DNA of 64,000 nucleotides from the NCBI RefSeq assembly GCF_012273655.1, contig NZ_JAAWWP010000001.1, forward strand, positions 310,001-374,000, read 5' to 3'. The stretch comes from Streptomyces physcomitrii (GTDB taxonomy: Bacteria > Actinomycetota > Actinomycetes > Streptomycetales > Streptomycetaceae). This document shows positions 50,809 through 59,020 of this stretch, in pieces (the stretch's first letter is position 1; every line of letters begins with the position of its first letter). Position numbers and translations under genes: made by a program. Under the pieces are notes generated by a model. The model was not told the origin of the DNA. It did no database searches and saw only the letters and a program-made list of their open reading frames with translations.

Positions 50809-51786
50809 ATGCTTCGATTTCTTCTTCGCCGGACGCTCGGCGCCAGCCTGATCCTCTTGTTGATCAGCGCCTTCACGTTCTTCATGTTCTTCGCCATCCC
50901 CCAGGACCCGGCGATGCTGGCGTGCGGCAAGAACTGCACACCGGACGCGCTGGCGATCATCCACAAGAACCTGGGCCTCGACGATCCGGTACCGGTGCAG
51001 TACTGGAACTTCCTGATCGGCATCTTCCAGGGCCGCGACTTCGCGGTCGGCCACTGCTCGGCCCCCTGCTTCGGCGTCTCCTTCCGTACCGACGAGATGG
51101 TCTGGGACACGATCGTCGACCGCTTCCCGACCACGCTCTCGCTGACCATCGGCGGACTCGTCGTCTTCCTCTTCGTCGGACTCGGCACCGGTCTGCTCGC
51201 CGCCGCGAAGCGCGGCACCTGGCTGGACAAGGGCTTCTCCTCCGCCTCGCTGGTCCTCAGCTCGATGCAGATCTACTTCCTCGGCCCGGTCTGCCTCGGC
51301 CTGTTCGTCTACAGCACCGGCTGGCTGGACAAGCCCAAGTACGTGCCCTTCACCGACGACGCGGCGGCATGGTTCATGGGCCTGCTGATCCCCTGGGTCG
51401 TGATGTCGGTGATCTTCACCGCCAACTACACCCGTATGTCGCGCTCGACGATGATCGAGCAGCTCCAGGAGGAGCACGTACGGGCCGCCAGAGCCAAGGG
51501 CATGCCCAAGCGGTACGTCTTCTTCCGCTACGCCTGGCGGGGCTCGCTGATCCCGATCGTCACCATCCTCGGCATGGACATCTCCGCCCTGCTCGGCGGC
51601 GGCATGGTCACCGAACTCACCTTCGGGCTCTCCGGGATCGGACGCCTCGCGATCGACTCCGTCAACTTCAAGGACCTCCCGCTGACCATGGGCGTCATGC
51701 TCGTCAGCGCGGCCTTCATCATCGTCTGCAACATCATCGTGGACGCGCTCTACGCCGTGATCGACCCGCGCGTGCGCCTGTCCTAG
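50809..51786 (+). CDS. peptide ABC transporter permease (DppB/OppB type)
   Basis: The 325-aa permease opens with the DppB start LRFLLRRTLGASLILLLISA, and has six predicted helices and the EAA loop QLQEEHVRAARAKGMPKRYVFFRYAWRGSLIP. The ~90-residue loop after helix 1 contains three Cys (CGKNC, HCSAPC), an unusual pattern that could form disulfides outside the membrane. It forms the translocation pore with the DppC-type protein. It is followed after 10 nt by the first ATPase, with the GTG start set by an AGGAGA ribosome site. Confidence 0.95.
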   Translation: MLRFLLRRTLGASLILLLISAFTFFMFFAIPQDPAMLACGKNCTPDALAIIHKNLGLDDPVPVQYWNFLIGIFQGRDFAVGHCSAPCFGVSFRTDEMVWDTIVDRFPTTLSLTIGGLVVFLFVGLGTGLLAAAKRGTWLDKGFSSASLVLSSMQIYFLGPVCLGLFVYSTGWLDKPKYVPFTDDAAAWFMGLLIPWVVMSVIFTANYTRMSRSTMIEQLQEEHVRAARAKGMPKRYVFFRYAWRGSLIPIVTILGMDISALLGGGMVTELTFGLSGIGRLAIDSVNFKDLPLTMGVMLVSAAFIIVCNIIVDALYAVIDPRVRLS

Positions 51787-51796
51787 GAGACCGACC

Positions 51797-52858
51797 GTGA
51801 CCACACTCACCAAGACCGAGGGCTCCCCGGCCACGACGGGGTCGGACTCCTTCCTCTCCGTGCGCGACCTCTTCGTCCACTTCACCACCGAGGACGGCAT
51901 CGTCAAGGCCGTCGACGGGCTCTCCTTCGACCTGGAGCGCGGCCAGACGCTGGGCATCGTCGGCGAGTCCGGCTCCGGCAAGTCCGTGACCAACCTGTCC
52001 ATCCTCGGACTGCACAACAAGAAGTCGACCAGCATCGACGGCGAGATCCTGCTCGACGGCAAGGAACTGGTCAACGCCACCGAGTCGGAGATGGAACGGC
52101 TCCGCGGCAACAAGATGGCGATGATCTTCCAGGACTCGCTGACCGCGCTCTCGCCGTACTACACGGTCGGCCGGCAGATCTCCGAGCCCTTCCGCAAACA
52201 CACCGGCGCGAGCAAGAAGGAGGCCCGCGACCGCGCCATCGAGATGCTGACCAAGGTCGGCATCCCGCACGCCAAGCAGCGGGTCGACGACTATCCGCAC
52301 CAGTTCTCCGGCGGTATGCGCCAGCGCGCCATGATCGCCATGTCGCTGGTCTGCAACCCCTCGCTGCTCATCGCGGACGAGCCGACCACCGCGCTCGACG
52401 TCACCGTGCAGGCGCAGATCCTCGACCTGCTCAAGGACCTCCAGCAGGAGTTCGGCTCCGCGATCGTCATGATCACGCACGACCTGGGCGTCGTCGCCAA
52501 CATGGCCGACGACATCCTGGTGATGTACGCGGGCCGCGCCGTGGAGCGCGGTTCGGTGCGCGAGGTCCTCAAGGCCCCGCAGCACCCGTACACCTGGGGT
52601 CTGCTCGGCTCGATGCCGCGGCTCTCCGGCGACGTGGACGAACCGCTGCTGCCCATCCCCGGCTCGCCGCCCTCGCTGCTCAACCCGCCCACCGGCTGCG
52701 CCTTCCACCCGCGCTGCGCCTTCACCGACAAGGTGCCGGGCGACGCCTGTGCGACGGAACGCCCCGTCCTGCCGACCGGACGCGCGGCCGCCTGCCACCT
52801 GTCGGCGGAGCAGAAGCAGCAGGTGTACATCGAGACGATTCAGCCCCGGCTGGGCTGA
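51797..52858 (+). CDS. peptide ABC transporter ATP-binding protein (DppD/OppD type)
   Basis: The 353-aa ATPase has a Walker A VGESGSGKSVTNLS, Q-loop MIFQDSLTALSP, signature FSGGMRQRAMIAMSL, Walker B LLIADEPTTALDVTV, H-loop MITHDLGVVA, and the C-terminal peptide-transporter extension with CAFHPRCAF...C, which in the family binds an iron-sulfur cluster. The GTG start 51797 follows TAGGAGA. It is translated with the permease (10-nt gap). Dimerises with the DppF-type ATPase downstream to power import. Confidence 0.97.
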   Translation: MTTLTKTEGSPATTGSDSFLSVRDLFVHFTTEDGIVKAVDGLSFDLERGQTLGIVGESGSGKSVTNLSILGLHNKKSTSIDGEILLDGKELVNATESEMERLRGNKMAMIFQDSLTALSPYYTVGRQISEPFRKHTGASKKEARDRAIEMLTKVGIPHAKQRVDDYPHQFSGGMRQRAMIAMSLVCNPSLLIADEPTTALDVTVQAQILDLLKDLQQEFGSAIVMITHDLGVVANMADDILVMYAGRAVERGSVREVLKAPQHPYTWGLLGSMPRLSGDVDEPLLPIPGSPPSLLNPPTGCAFHPRCAFTDKVPGDACATERPVLPTGRAAACHLSAEQKQQVYIETIQPRLG

Positions 52859-52884
52859 CCGACCAGCGACTGGGGACGAGGACC

Positions 52885-54048
52885 ATGACCGAGAAATCCA
52901 CCACACCGACGGCGGTCGCCGCCACGGTGCCCGAGCCGCGCGACGCCGCGGAGTCCGGTACGCCGCTGATGAGCGTCCGCGGCCTGAAGAAGCACTTCCC
53001 GATCAAGGGCGGCTTCCCGATCAAGCGCACCGTCGGCGCCGTCAAGGCCGTCGACGGGCTCGACTTCGACGTGTTCGCGGGCGAGAGCCTCGGCCTCGTC
53101 GGCGAGTCGGGCTGCGGGAAGTCGACCACCGGCCGCCTGCTCACCCGGCTCCACGAGCCGAGCGCGGGCACCATCTCCTACCGCGGCAAGGACATCTCCA
53201 AGGCCAACCGCCGGCAGATGGCGCCGATCCGGTCCGAGATCCAGATGATCTTCCAGGACCCGTACGCCTCGCTGAACCCGCGGCAGACGGTCGGCAAGAT
53301 CATCTCCGGGCCGATGGAGATCAACGACATCGACCCGCCCGGCGGCCGCGAGGCCCGGGTCCGCGAGCTCCTGGAGATCGTCGGCCTCAACCCGGAGCAC
53401 TACAACCGCTTCCCGCACGAGTTCTCCGGCGGTCAGCGCCAGCGCATCGGGGTGGCCCGCGCGGTCGCCCTCCAGCCGAAGCTGATCATCGCGGACGAGC
53501 CGGTGTCCGCGCTGGACGTCTCCATCCAGGCGCAGGTCGTGAACCTGCTCCAGGAGGTCCAGCGGGAGATGGGCATCGCCTTCGTCTTCATCGCCCACGA
53601 CCTCGCGGTGGTACGCCACTTCTCGCAGCGCGTCGCGGTGATGTACCTGGGCAAGATCGTGGAGATCGCCGACCGGGACTCGCTCTACACCCGCCCGCGC
53701 CACCCGTACACGCACGCGCTGCTCTCGGCCGTGCCGGACGCGGACATCGACGCGGACAAGAAGGAGCGCATCCGCCTGGAGGGCGACGTGCCCTCGCCGA
53801 TCTCGCCGCCGTCCGGCTGCCGCTTCCGCACCCGCTGCTGGAAGGCCCAGGACAAGTGCGCGACCGAGGAGCCCCCGCTGGTGCACATCGAGGGCAACCG
53901 CCAGGGCCACCTGACGGCCTGCCATTTCCCCGAGGACCCCACGGTCGAGCGGGACAAGGAGATCGTCATGGACCCGGCGCTGGCCGCCCTGGAGGAGGCC
54001 CACCAGGCCGCCGCCGAGGGCCAGGAGACCGGTAAGTCCCAGGGCTGA
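52885..54048 (+). CDS. peptide ABC transporter ATP-binding protein (DppF/OppF type)
   Basis: The 387-aa ATPase contains Walker A VGESGCGKSTTGRL, Q-loop MIFQDPYASLNPRQTV, signature FSGGQRQRIGVARAV, Walker B LIIADEPVSALDVSI and H-loop FIAHDLAVVRHFS, with the C-terminal oligopeptide extension (CRFRTRCWKAQDKC). A ~35-residue N-terminal addition precedes the core. It is the last gene of the operon, and a 15-bp hairpin follows 18 nt after the stop. Both subunits together couple ATP hydrolysis to peptide uptake. Confidence 0.97.
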   Translation: MTEKSTTPTAVAATVPEPRDAAESGTPLMSVRGLKKHFPIKGGFPIKRTVGAVKAVDGLDFDVFAGESLGLVGESGCGKSTTGRLLTRLHEPSAGTISYRGKDISKANRRQMAPIRSEIQMIFQDPYASLNPRQTVGKIISGPMEINDIDPPGGREARVRELLEIVGLNPEHYNRFPHEFSGGQRQRIGVARAVALQPKLIIADEPVSALDVSIQAQVVNLLQEVQREMGIAFVFIAHDLAVVRHFSQRVAVMYLGKIVEIADRDSLYTRPRHPYTHALLSAVPDADIDADKKERIRLEGDVPSPISPPSGCRFRTRCWKAQDKCATEEPPLVHIEGNRQGHLTACHFPEDPTVERDKEIVMDPALAALEEAHQAAAEGQETGKSQG

Positions 54049-54065
54049 ACGGGCCCCCGCCCGCC

Positions 54066-54109
54066 CCGAAGGGCCCGTGGAAGGCATCCGCCTGCCACGG
54101 GCCCTTCGG
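54066..54109 (+). terminator. hairpin terminator of the peptide importer operon
   Basis: A perfect 15-bp stem CCGAAGGGCCCGTGG / CCACGGGCCCTTCGG around a 14-nt loop, 18 nt after the last stop. No T-run follows. Confidence 0.8.
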
Positions 54110-54261
54110 CGTGCGCGCGCCCGTGAGCAGGCCCTTGTGTCCCGCCGAGATCCTTCTGAAGCAGACCCTAAAGATTCCCGAAGCGCTTCCGAAGGGGCAT
54201 ACCGCACAGTGATCGGTGTCCCTGTGGGCCCACTGGTGACGGCAGGCCCCGAGGAGGATCG

Positions 54262-54873
54262 ATGGACGACCGCGACCGGCTGCGCCTGGTGATCCTCGTC
54301 GGCGCCACCAGGCAGGGGCGCTTCGGCCTGACCGCCGCGGAGTGGCTGGCCGCGCACGCCCGTTCCGGGGCGGACTTCGAGGTCGACGTGATCGACCTCG
54401 CCACGGCCTGGCTGCCGGATCTGGCGACCGCGGACACGGTCGTCTCCCGGCCCTCCGCGGTGCGCGACCTCGCACCCTGGCTGGACGCCGCGGACGCCTT
54501 CGCCGTGGTGACGACGGAGTACCGGCACAGCTATCCGGCCTCGCTGAAGAACACGATCGACTGGTACGACCGGGAGTGGCAGGCGAAACCCGTCGCCTTC
54601 CTGTCCTTCGGGGGCGCCTCGGGCGGGCACTGCGCGGTCTCCCAGTTGCGGCAGGTCTTCGCCGAGGTGGACGCCGTGACGGTGCGGGAGACGGTCAGCT
54701 TCCCGGAGTGTCCGGGCGAGGACCACGCGGGCGGACAGGCCCTCGACCCCGCCGAGGGCCGCGAGGGCGCCCTGCACATGCTGGACCGGCTCGGCTGGTG
54801 GGCCCGCGCCCTGCGGGAGGCACGCGCACGCGAACCGTACGAGAGCACGAAGCACTCCGGATTGGAGGACTGA
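54262..54873 (+). CDS. NADPH-dependent FMN reductase-like flavoprotein
   Basis: The 203-aa protein has the flavodoxin-like fold of the FMN_red family: LRLVILVGATRQGRFGLTAA (phosphate loop, usually GSxRxxS), DAFAVVTTEYRHSYPASLKN (P-x-Y/N-loop) and KPVAFLSFGGASGGHCAVSQ. It would use NAD(P)H to reduce FMN, quinones or azo compounds. ATG 54262 is preceded by GAGGAGG. It stands alone between the importer operon and the SARP gene. The C-terminal third is longer than usual and ends with charged residues. Confidence 0.9.
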   Translation: MDDRDRLRLVILVGATRQGRFGLTAAEWLAAHARSGADFEVDVIDLATAWLPDLATADTVVSRPSAVRDLAPWLDAADAFAVVTTEYRHSYPASLKNTIDWYDREWQAKPVAFLSFGGASGGHCAVSQLRQVFAEVDAVTVRETVSFPECPGEDHAGGQALDPAEGREGALHMLDRLGWWARALREARAREPYESTKHSGLED

Positions 54874-55367
54874 GAGCTTGTCCACGCCAACTGCCGCCAC
54901 GACCAGCGCCCTGGGGATCCACCCGCGTCTGCCCGGGTGTACGGCCGCCGTTCCGCCGAGCGCCCGGCCGCCCCGGGGCACGGCCGCCGGGACCATGGCC
55001 CCGGGCGACCGGGGGAGCGGCTGACCGAGGTGCCGCCACCGGGTCCGCGGAGCACGCCGGACCCGGCTGAGGCGCGGGCACCCCGCACGCCCGGCGAGAA
55101 GAGCGCACCGGAGCCGCGGGCACTCCCCGGCACCTCCGGCGGCGGGAACGGGGCCCGGCCCCCTCCCGCGGCGTCCGGCGGCGGTCCCGCTCCCGCGCCG
55201 GGCGGCGGCCTGCCGCGCGAGTCCCGGTCGCCCGACCGAAGGGAGCGGTCCACCGCGCCGGACGACGCCGTCCGGCACGTACCCGAAAGCGCACCAACCG
55301 ACCATCGGCACTCGCCCCGTCCGGGCGCGAGGGCCTCGTCCGGCTGAGACACTTCATGGGGGATGAC
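54874..55367 (+). other. intergenic region before the first SARP gene
   Basis: These 494 bp have no supported gene. Several frames stay open by low-complexity Pro/Gly/Arg coding only. A GGGGGAT ribosome site and GTG at 55368 mark the regulator start. No clear promoter hexamers were found. Confidence 0.6.
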
Positions 55368-58151
55368 GTGGAATTCAGAGTTCTTGGTCCGCTGGCCGCT
55401 ACCGCGGGGGGACGCAGCCTGCCGCTGGGGGGATTCAAGCAGCGCGCCGTACTCGGCCTCCTGCTGCTCCGCGCGAACCGGGTGGTGGCGACGAGCGAGC
55501 TGCTGACCGCCCTGTGGCCCGAGGAGCAGCGCCCGGCCACCGCGCGGAAGATCGTGCAGAACGCGGTCTGGGGCCTGCGGGCACTGCTCGCGGGCCCGGC
55601 CCAGGGTCCCGCGGCGGCCGAACTGCTCACCCAGACACCGGGATACGTGCTGCGGGTGGACCCCGACCGGATCGATGTGCACCGCTTCCACCGGCGGGTG
55701 GCCGAGGGCCGCCGCCGGATCGGCGCCGGCGACTTCGGCGAGGCCGCCCGGTTCCTGGCGCAGGCGCTCGGCGAGTGGCACGGCCCCGCCCTCTCCGACC
55801 TCGCGGAGGAGGGCATCGACTGGCCGGAGCTGACCGCCCTGCGCCAGCTGCGCCTGGACGTGCTGGAGGACCGCTTCGAGGCCGAACTCCGCAGCGGGCA
55901 GCACCATTCGATCCTCGGCGAACTCGTCTCGCTGGCCGACGAGGAGCCGCTGCGCGAGCGGCTGTGCGGCCAGCTGATGCTGGCCCTGTACCGCTGCGGG
56001 CGGCAGGCCGAGGCGCTGAGCGTCTTCAGCCGGGTGCGGCAGGCCCTCGTCGAGGAGTACGGCCTGGAGCCCTCGCGCGAGCTGCAGCTGCTCCAGCAGA
56101 ACATCCTCACCCACGACGCCTCGCTCGCCCCCGGGGTGCCCCCGTCGCCGCCCGCGCCCGCGAGCGCCGGGACCTCGCAGCCGCAGGGCGGCGGGACCTC
56201 GCAGGCTCCGGCCCGGGAGGAGCGGGTGAACGGCACCGGACGGGCCGCCGCTCAGGCGGGGCCGCCGGAGGACGGCCCGGGCGGGGCGGGTGCCGAAGGA
56301 GCCTTGGCCGGTTTCCGAACGGCGGGCGCCGCGGCGGGTTTCCGTGCCGAGGCGGCGGATTCGCGCGCCGGGGGCGCGCGGGCGGGTTTCCGCGCGGAGG
56401 GGGGTCCGGTGGGTCCCCGTGCGGAGAGTGCTCCGGTGGATCCCCGCGCCGAGGGGGCCGCGGTGGATCCCCGCGCCGAGCGGGCTCCGGTGGATCTCCG
56501 TACCGAGCGGGCTCAGGCAGGTTTCCACGACGAGGGCGGCCCCGAGGGCTTCCGTACGGGGAGTGCTCCCGCGGATTCCCGTATCGGCGCCGCCCCCGCC
56601 GATTCTCGTACGGAAGACTTACCCGCGGGTTCCCGTACGGAAGACTTCCTTGCGGGTTCCCGTACCGAAGACTTCCCTGCGGATTCCCGTGGCGAAGGCG
56701 CTCCGACGACCGGTGCCCGAGCCGAGGGGGGCGCCTCCGGCACGGTGGCCGCCCGCACGGTGGCCGGGCAGCAGGGGACCGGCCCGCGGCAGGAGACCGG
56801 CCCGCAGTCGGCCGCGCGTCCCGGGAGCCTCCCGGGCCCGTCCGCCGCCCTGCGGGACCGGCCGCCCACGGCCCGGGGGAGCGTGCCCGCCGGGGCCGCG
56901 GCCGGGGAGGGCGCCCGGGGACCGGCGGCCGAACGGCGCGCGGTCGCGGTGCTGTTGGTGCGGGCGCGGGCCGCCGCCGTCCCGGCGAAGTCGCCGGGGG
57001 AGGCGGCGGGGCCGCTCTCGCCGCACGAGACGGTACGCGCGGTCGCCTCCTGCGTACGGGAGTTCGGCGGCACCATGGCGGGCTCGGTCGGCCATGTCTG
57101 CGTGGCCCTCTTCGGCCCGGACCGGGCCGCCTCCTCGCTGGACGCCCTCCGCGCCTCGCTCGCCGTACGGGAGCGGCTCGCGGCCTTCCCCGGTGCCACC
57201 TGCCACCTGGTGGTGACCGCGGGGGACGCGGTGGTCCGGATCGACGCCCGGCACCCGGCGCGGGGCGCCTCCGTCTCGGGGCGCCTGGTCGACCAGGCCC
57301 GCGCACTGCTCACCGAGGTGCCGCAGGGCGAGATCCATCTCTGCGGGGAGGCGGCCCGCGCCGCGCTCGGGCCGACCCGGCACACCGTGCTCACGCACCC
57401 GGTGGGGCGGGACGGGGTGCTGCGCCTCGACGGCATGTATCCGCTGGGCGGCATGCCGGCGCCGCGGCGCGCCGAGCCCTCCCGGCACTCCTTCGAACTC
57501 ACCCTGCTCCAGAGCCTGTTGGAGCGTTCACGCCGCCACGCGGCGCCGCATCTGGTCACCCTGCTCGGCGACCCGGGCGCCGGCAAGACCCGGTTCCTCG
57601 TGGAGCTGGCGCAGAGCATCGCCGCCGAGCCGCTGCTCGTGGTCCGCCTCGGCCCCACCGCCCCGGGCGCCCGCGCGGGGGACAGCGGCGCCGTCCTCGC
57701 CCCGGCCCCCGACGGCTCCTCCGACTACCGGCTGCACGAGGCCGTACGGCGGGTCGCGGGCCGGGGCGAGACCGCCGAGCGGCTGCTGACGCGACTGCGT
57801 TTCCCGTACGGCGGTACCGGCGCCCGCGGCGGCATCTCCCGCGAACTCGTGGACGCCTGGTGCGGTTCGCTGCTGCTGCTCGCCCGGGAGCAGCCGGTGG
57901 TGGTCTTCCTGGACGACGCGCATGGGGTGCCCGACGCCGTCCTGGACAGCGTGGAGCGGCTGGCGGCGACGGCCCGGGACGTACCGCTGTTCCTGGTCGT
58001 CTCGGCCCGCCCCGAGCTCTTGGAGCGGCGCCCCCTGTGGGGCTGCGGGCTGCGGCACGGCGTCACCCTGACCCTGGAGCCCGCCCGGGGCCGGGGGCCC
58101 GACGGGGAACTGACCCTGACCGCCCGGGACCCGGAGGTCACCCGGGCCTGA
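55368..58151 (+). CDS. SARP-family regulator with ATPase domain (AfsR-like)
   Basis: The GTG at 55368 gives 927 aa. It is chosen because MEFRVLGPLAAT then matches the start of the second SARP, and GGGGGAT precedes it. It has an OmpR-like HTH (about 1-95), a BTAD domain (about 100-245), a ~140-residue linker with thirteen or so 10-residue repeats of the type APVDPRAERA (nt ~56310-56710), and a C-terminal region with AAA/STAND ATPase motifs (Walker A LGDPGAGKT, about 735; Walker B VVFLDDAHGV). TPR repeats of AfsR are missing. A rare TTA codon at 56619 (codon 418, in the repeat) makes it a bldA target. It probably activates the cluster to the right. Confidence 0.93.
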   Translation: MEFRVLGPLAATAGGRSLPLGGFKQRAVLGLLLLRANRVVATSELLTALWPEEQRPATARKIVQNAVWGLRALLAGPAQGPAAAELLTQTPGYVLRVDPDRIDVHRFHRRVAEGRRRIGAGDFGEAARFLAQALGEWHGPALSDLAEEGIDWPELTALRQLRLDVLEDRFEAELRSGQHHSILGELVSLADEEPLRERLCGQLMLALYRCGRQAEALSVFSRVRQALVEEYGLEPSRELQLLQQNILTHDASLAPGVPPSPPAPASAGTSQPQGGGTSQAPAREERVNGTGRAAAQAGPPEDGPGGAGAEGALAGFRTAGAAAGFRAEAADSRAGGARAGFRAEGGPVGPRAESAPVDPRAEGAAVDPRAERAPVDLRTERAQAGFHDEGGPEGFRTGSAPADSRIGAAPADSRTEDLPAGSRTEDFLAGSRTEDFPADSRGEGAPTTGARAEGGASGTVAARTVAGQQGTGPRQETGPQSAARPGSLPGPSAALRDRPPTARGSVPAGAAAGEGARGPAAERRAVAVLLVRARAAAVPAKSPGEAAGPLSPHETVRAVASCVREFGGTMAGSVGHVCVALFGPDRAASSLDALRASLAVRERLAAFPGATCHLVVTAGDAVVRIDARHPARGASVSGRLVDQARALLTEVPQGEIHLCGEAARAALGPTRHTVLTHPVGRDGVLRLDGMYPLGGMPAPRRAEPSRHSFELTLLQSLLERSRRHAAPHLVTLLGDPGAGKTRFLVELAQSIAAEPLLVVRLGPTAPGARAGDSGAVLAPAPDGSSDYRLHEAVRRVAGRGETAERLLTRLRFPYGGTGARGGISRELVDAWCGSLLLLAREQPVVVFLDDAHGVPDAVLDSVERLAATARDVPLFLVVSARPELLERRPLWGCGLRHGVTLTLEPARGRGPDGELTLTARDPEVTRA

Positions 58152-58324
58152 GAGCGGCGCCCGCAAGGGGACTCGGGGCGCCCGCCGAGGCCCTGCGGCT
58201 CCGCACCTGGCCCAGGACGGGGGCTGCCGTGAGACGGCGGCCCCCGTCCCGCTGTGCCGGGGCGGGGATCCGCCGGGAGAGCGGCAACGGGTCCGGGCTG
58301 GGCAGGGGCAGAGGCAGGCGTCGG

Positions 58325-58360
58325 GCGGGTGCGGGTGCGGGTGCGGGTGCGGACGCGGGT
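58325..58360 (+). repeat. hexamer repeat (GCGGGT)6
   Basis: Six GCGGGT hexamers (the fifth reads GCGGAC) lie between the SARP gene and a small gene. Five G-runs could form a G-quadruplex. Confidence 0.85.
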
Positions 58361-58443
58361 CCGGCCCGGTGATGACCGCGGACCGGTCCGGCAGTGACCG
58401 CCGAATGGCGCGGCTGAGTGAGGGACTTGGTTCGCTGTCCGGT

Positions 58444-58839
58444 ATGGATGACTCTCCCGCTCTCGTACCGGACCCGGGTTCGCAGGTCACTCCCGAATCC
58501 GCGCTCACCTACACCGAACTGGTCGGCAGAAGGTTCGCCGAGGCCCTGGACGCCGGACTGCGGCGCTCGGTGCTCACCGGATTCCGCCCGGCCGCCCGGC
58601 CCGCAGACCCGGCGGCCGGGCCCCGGCTCCCGGCGGCGGCCCCGCGGCAGACCGGTCCCGGCCCCGCGCGCACCGCCGCGGAGCCCGCCTACGAGCAGAT
58701 CGTCGCCTCCAGCAGGCTCCTCGAAACGGCGGTCGCCACCCTGCCGCCGGGCCACCCGGCCGGTGCCGAGGCCCTGCGCGCCCTGACCGAGGCGACCCGA
58801 GCACTGCGGGCCCATCTGCTGGTCCAGCAGGGCGTCTGA
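58444..58839 (+). CDS. hypothetical protein in the SARP locus
   Basis: About 131 aa from ATG 58444; in-frame starts at 58405 and 58372 are also possible and none has a strong ribosome site. Not recognised. The N-terminal half has one helix (ALTYTELVGRRFAEALDAGL), then a Pro/Ala linker and a C-terminal helical stretch (YEQIVASSRLLETAVATLPP, AEALRALTEATRALRAHLLV). No membrane or signal segment. It follows the first SARP gene by 292 bp in the same orientation and shares with it a downstream hairpin region. Confidence 0.6.
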   Translation: MDDSPALVPDPGSQVTPESALTYTELVGRRFAEALDAGLRRSVLTGFRPAARPADPAAGPRLPAAAPRQTGPGPARTAAEPAYEQIVASSRLLETAVATLPPGHPAGAEALRALTEATRALRAHLLVQQGV

Positions 58840-58859
58840 CGGCCAGGCCTTCTGCCGGA

Positions 58860-58947
58860 TCGGGCTGGATCGGACTGGGCCGGACTGGGCCCGACCGGAT
58901 CGGGCTGGGCCGGACTGGGTCGAGCTTGACTCCCCGATCCAGCCCGA
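58860..58947. terminator. bidirectional terminator between convergent genes
   Basis: TCGGGCTGGATCGG (58860-58873) is perfectly complementary to CCGATCCAGCCCGA (58934-58947). The enclosed 60 nt contains further GGACTGGGCC repeats that can pair. It sits between convergent transcripts. Confidence 0.65.
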
Positions 58948-59007
58948 CCCGATCCCGATCCGAGGGACCCGATCCCGGTCCGAGGAACCCGATCCCGATC
59001 CGAGAGG
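58948..59007. repeat. 20-bp tandem repeat, three units
   Basis: CCCGATCCCGATCCGAGGGA repeats at 58948, 58968 and 58988 with two or three changes per unit, right after the terminator stem and before the stop of the second SARP gene. Confidence 0.88.
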
Positions 59008-59020
59008 AAGGCCCCAGTGC

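Noticed and set aside
54937..55347. 136-codon Pro/Gly-rich frame before the first SARP
   Set aside because: No motif, no ribosome site and low-complexity composition; likely a by-product of high GC.
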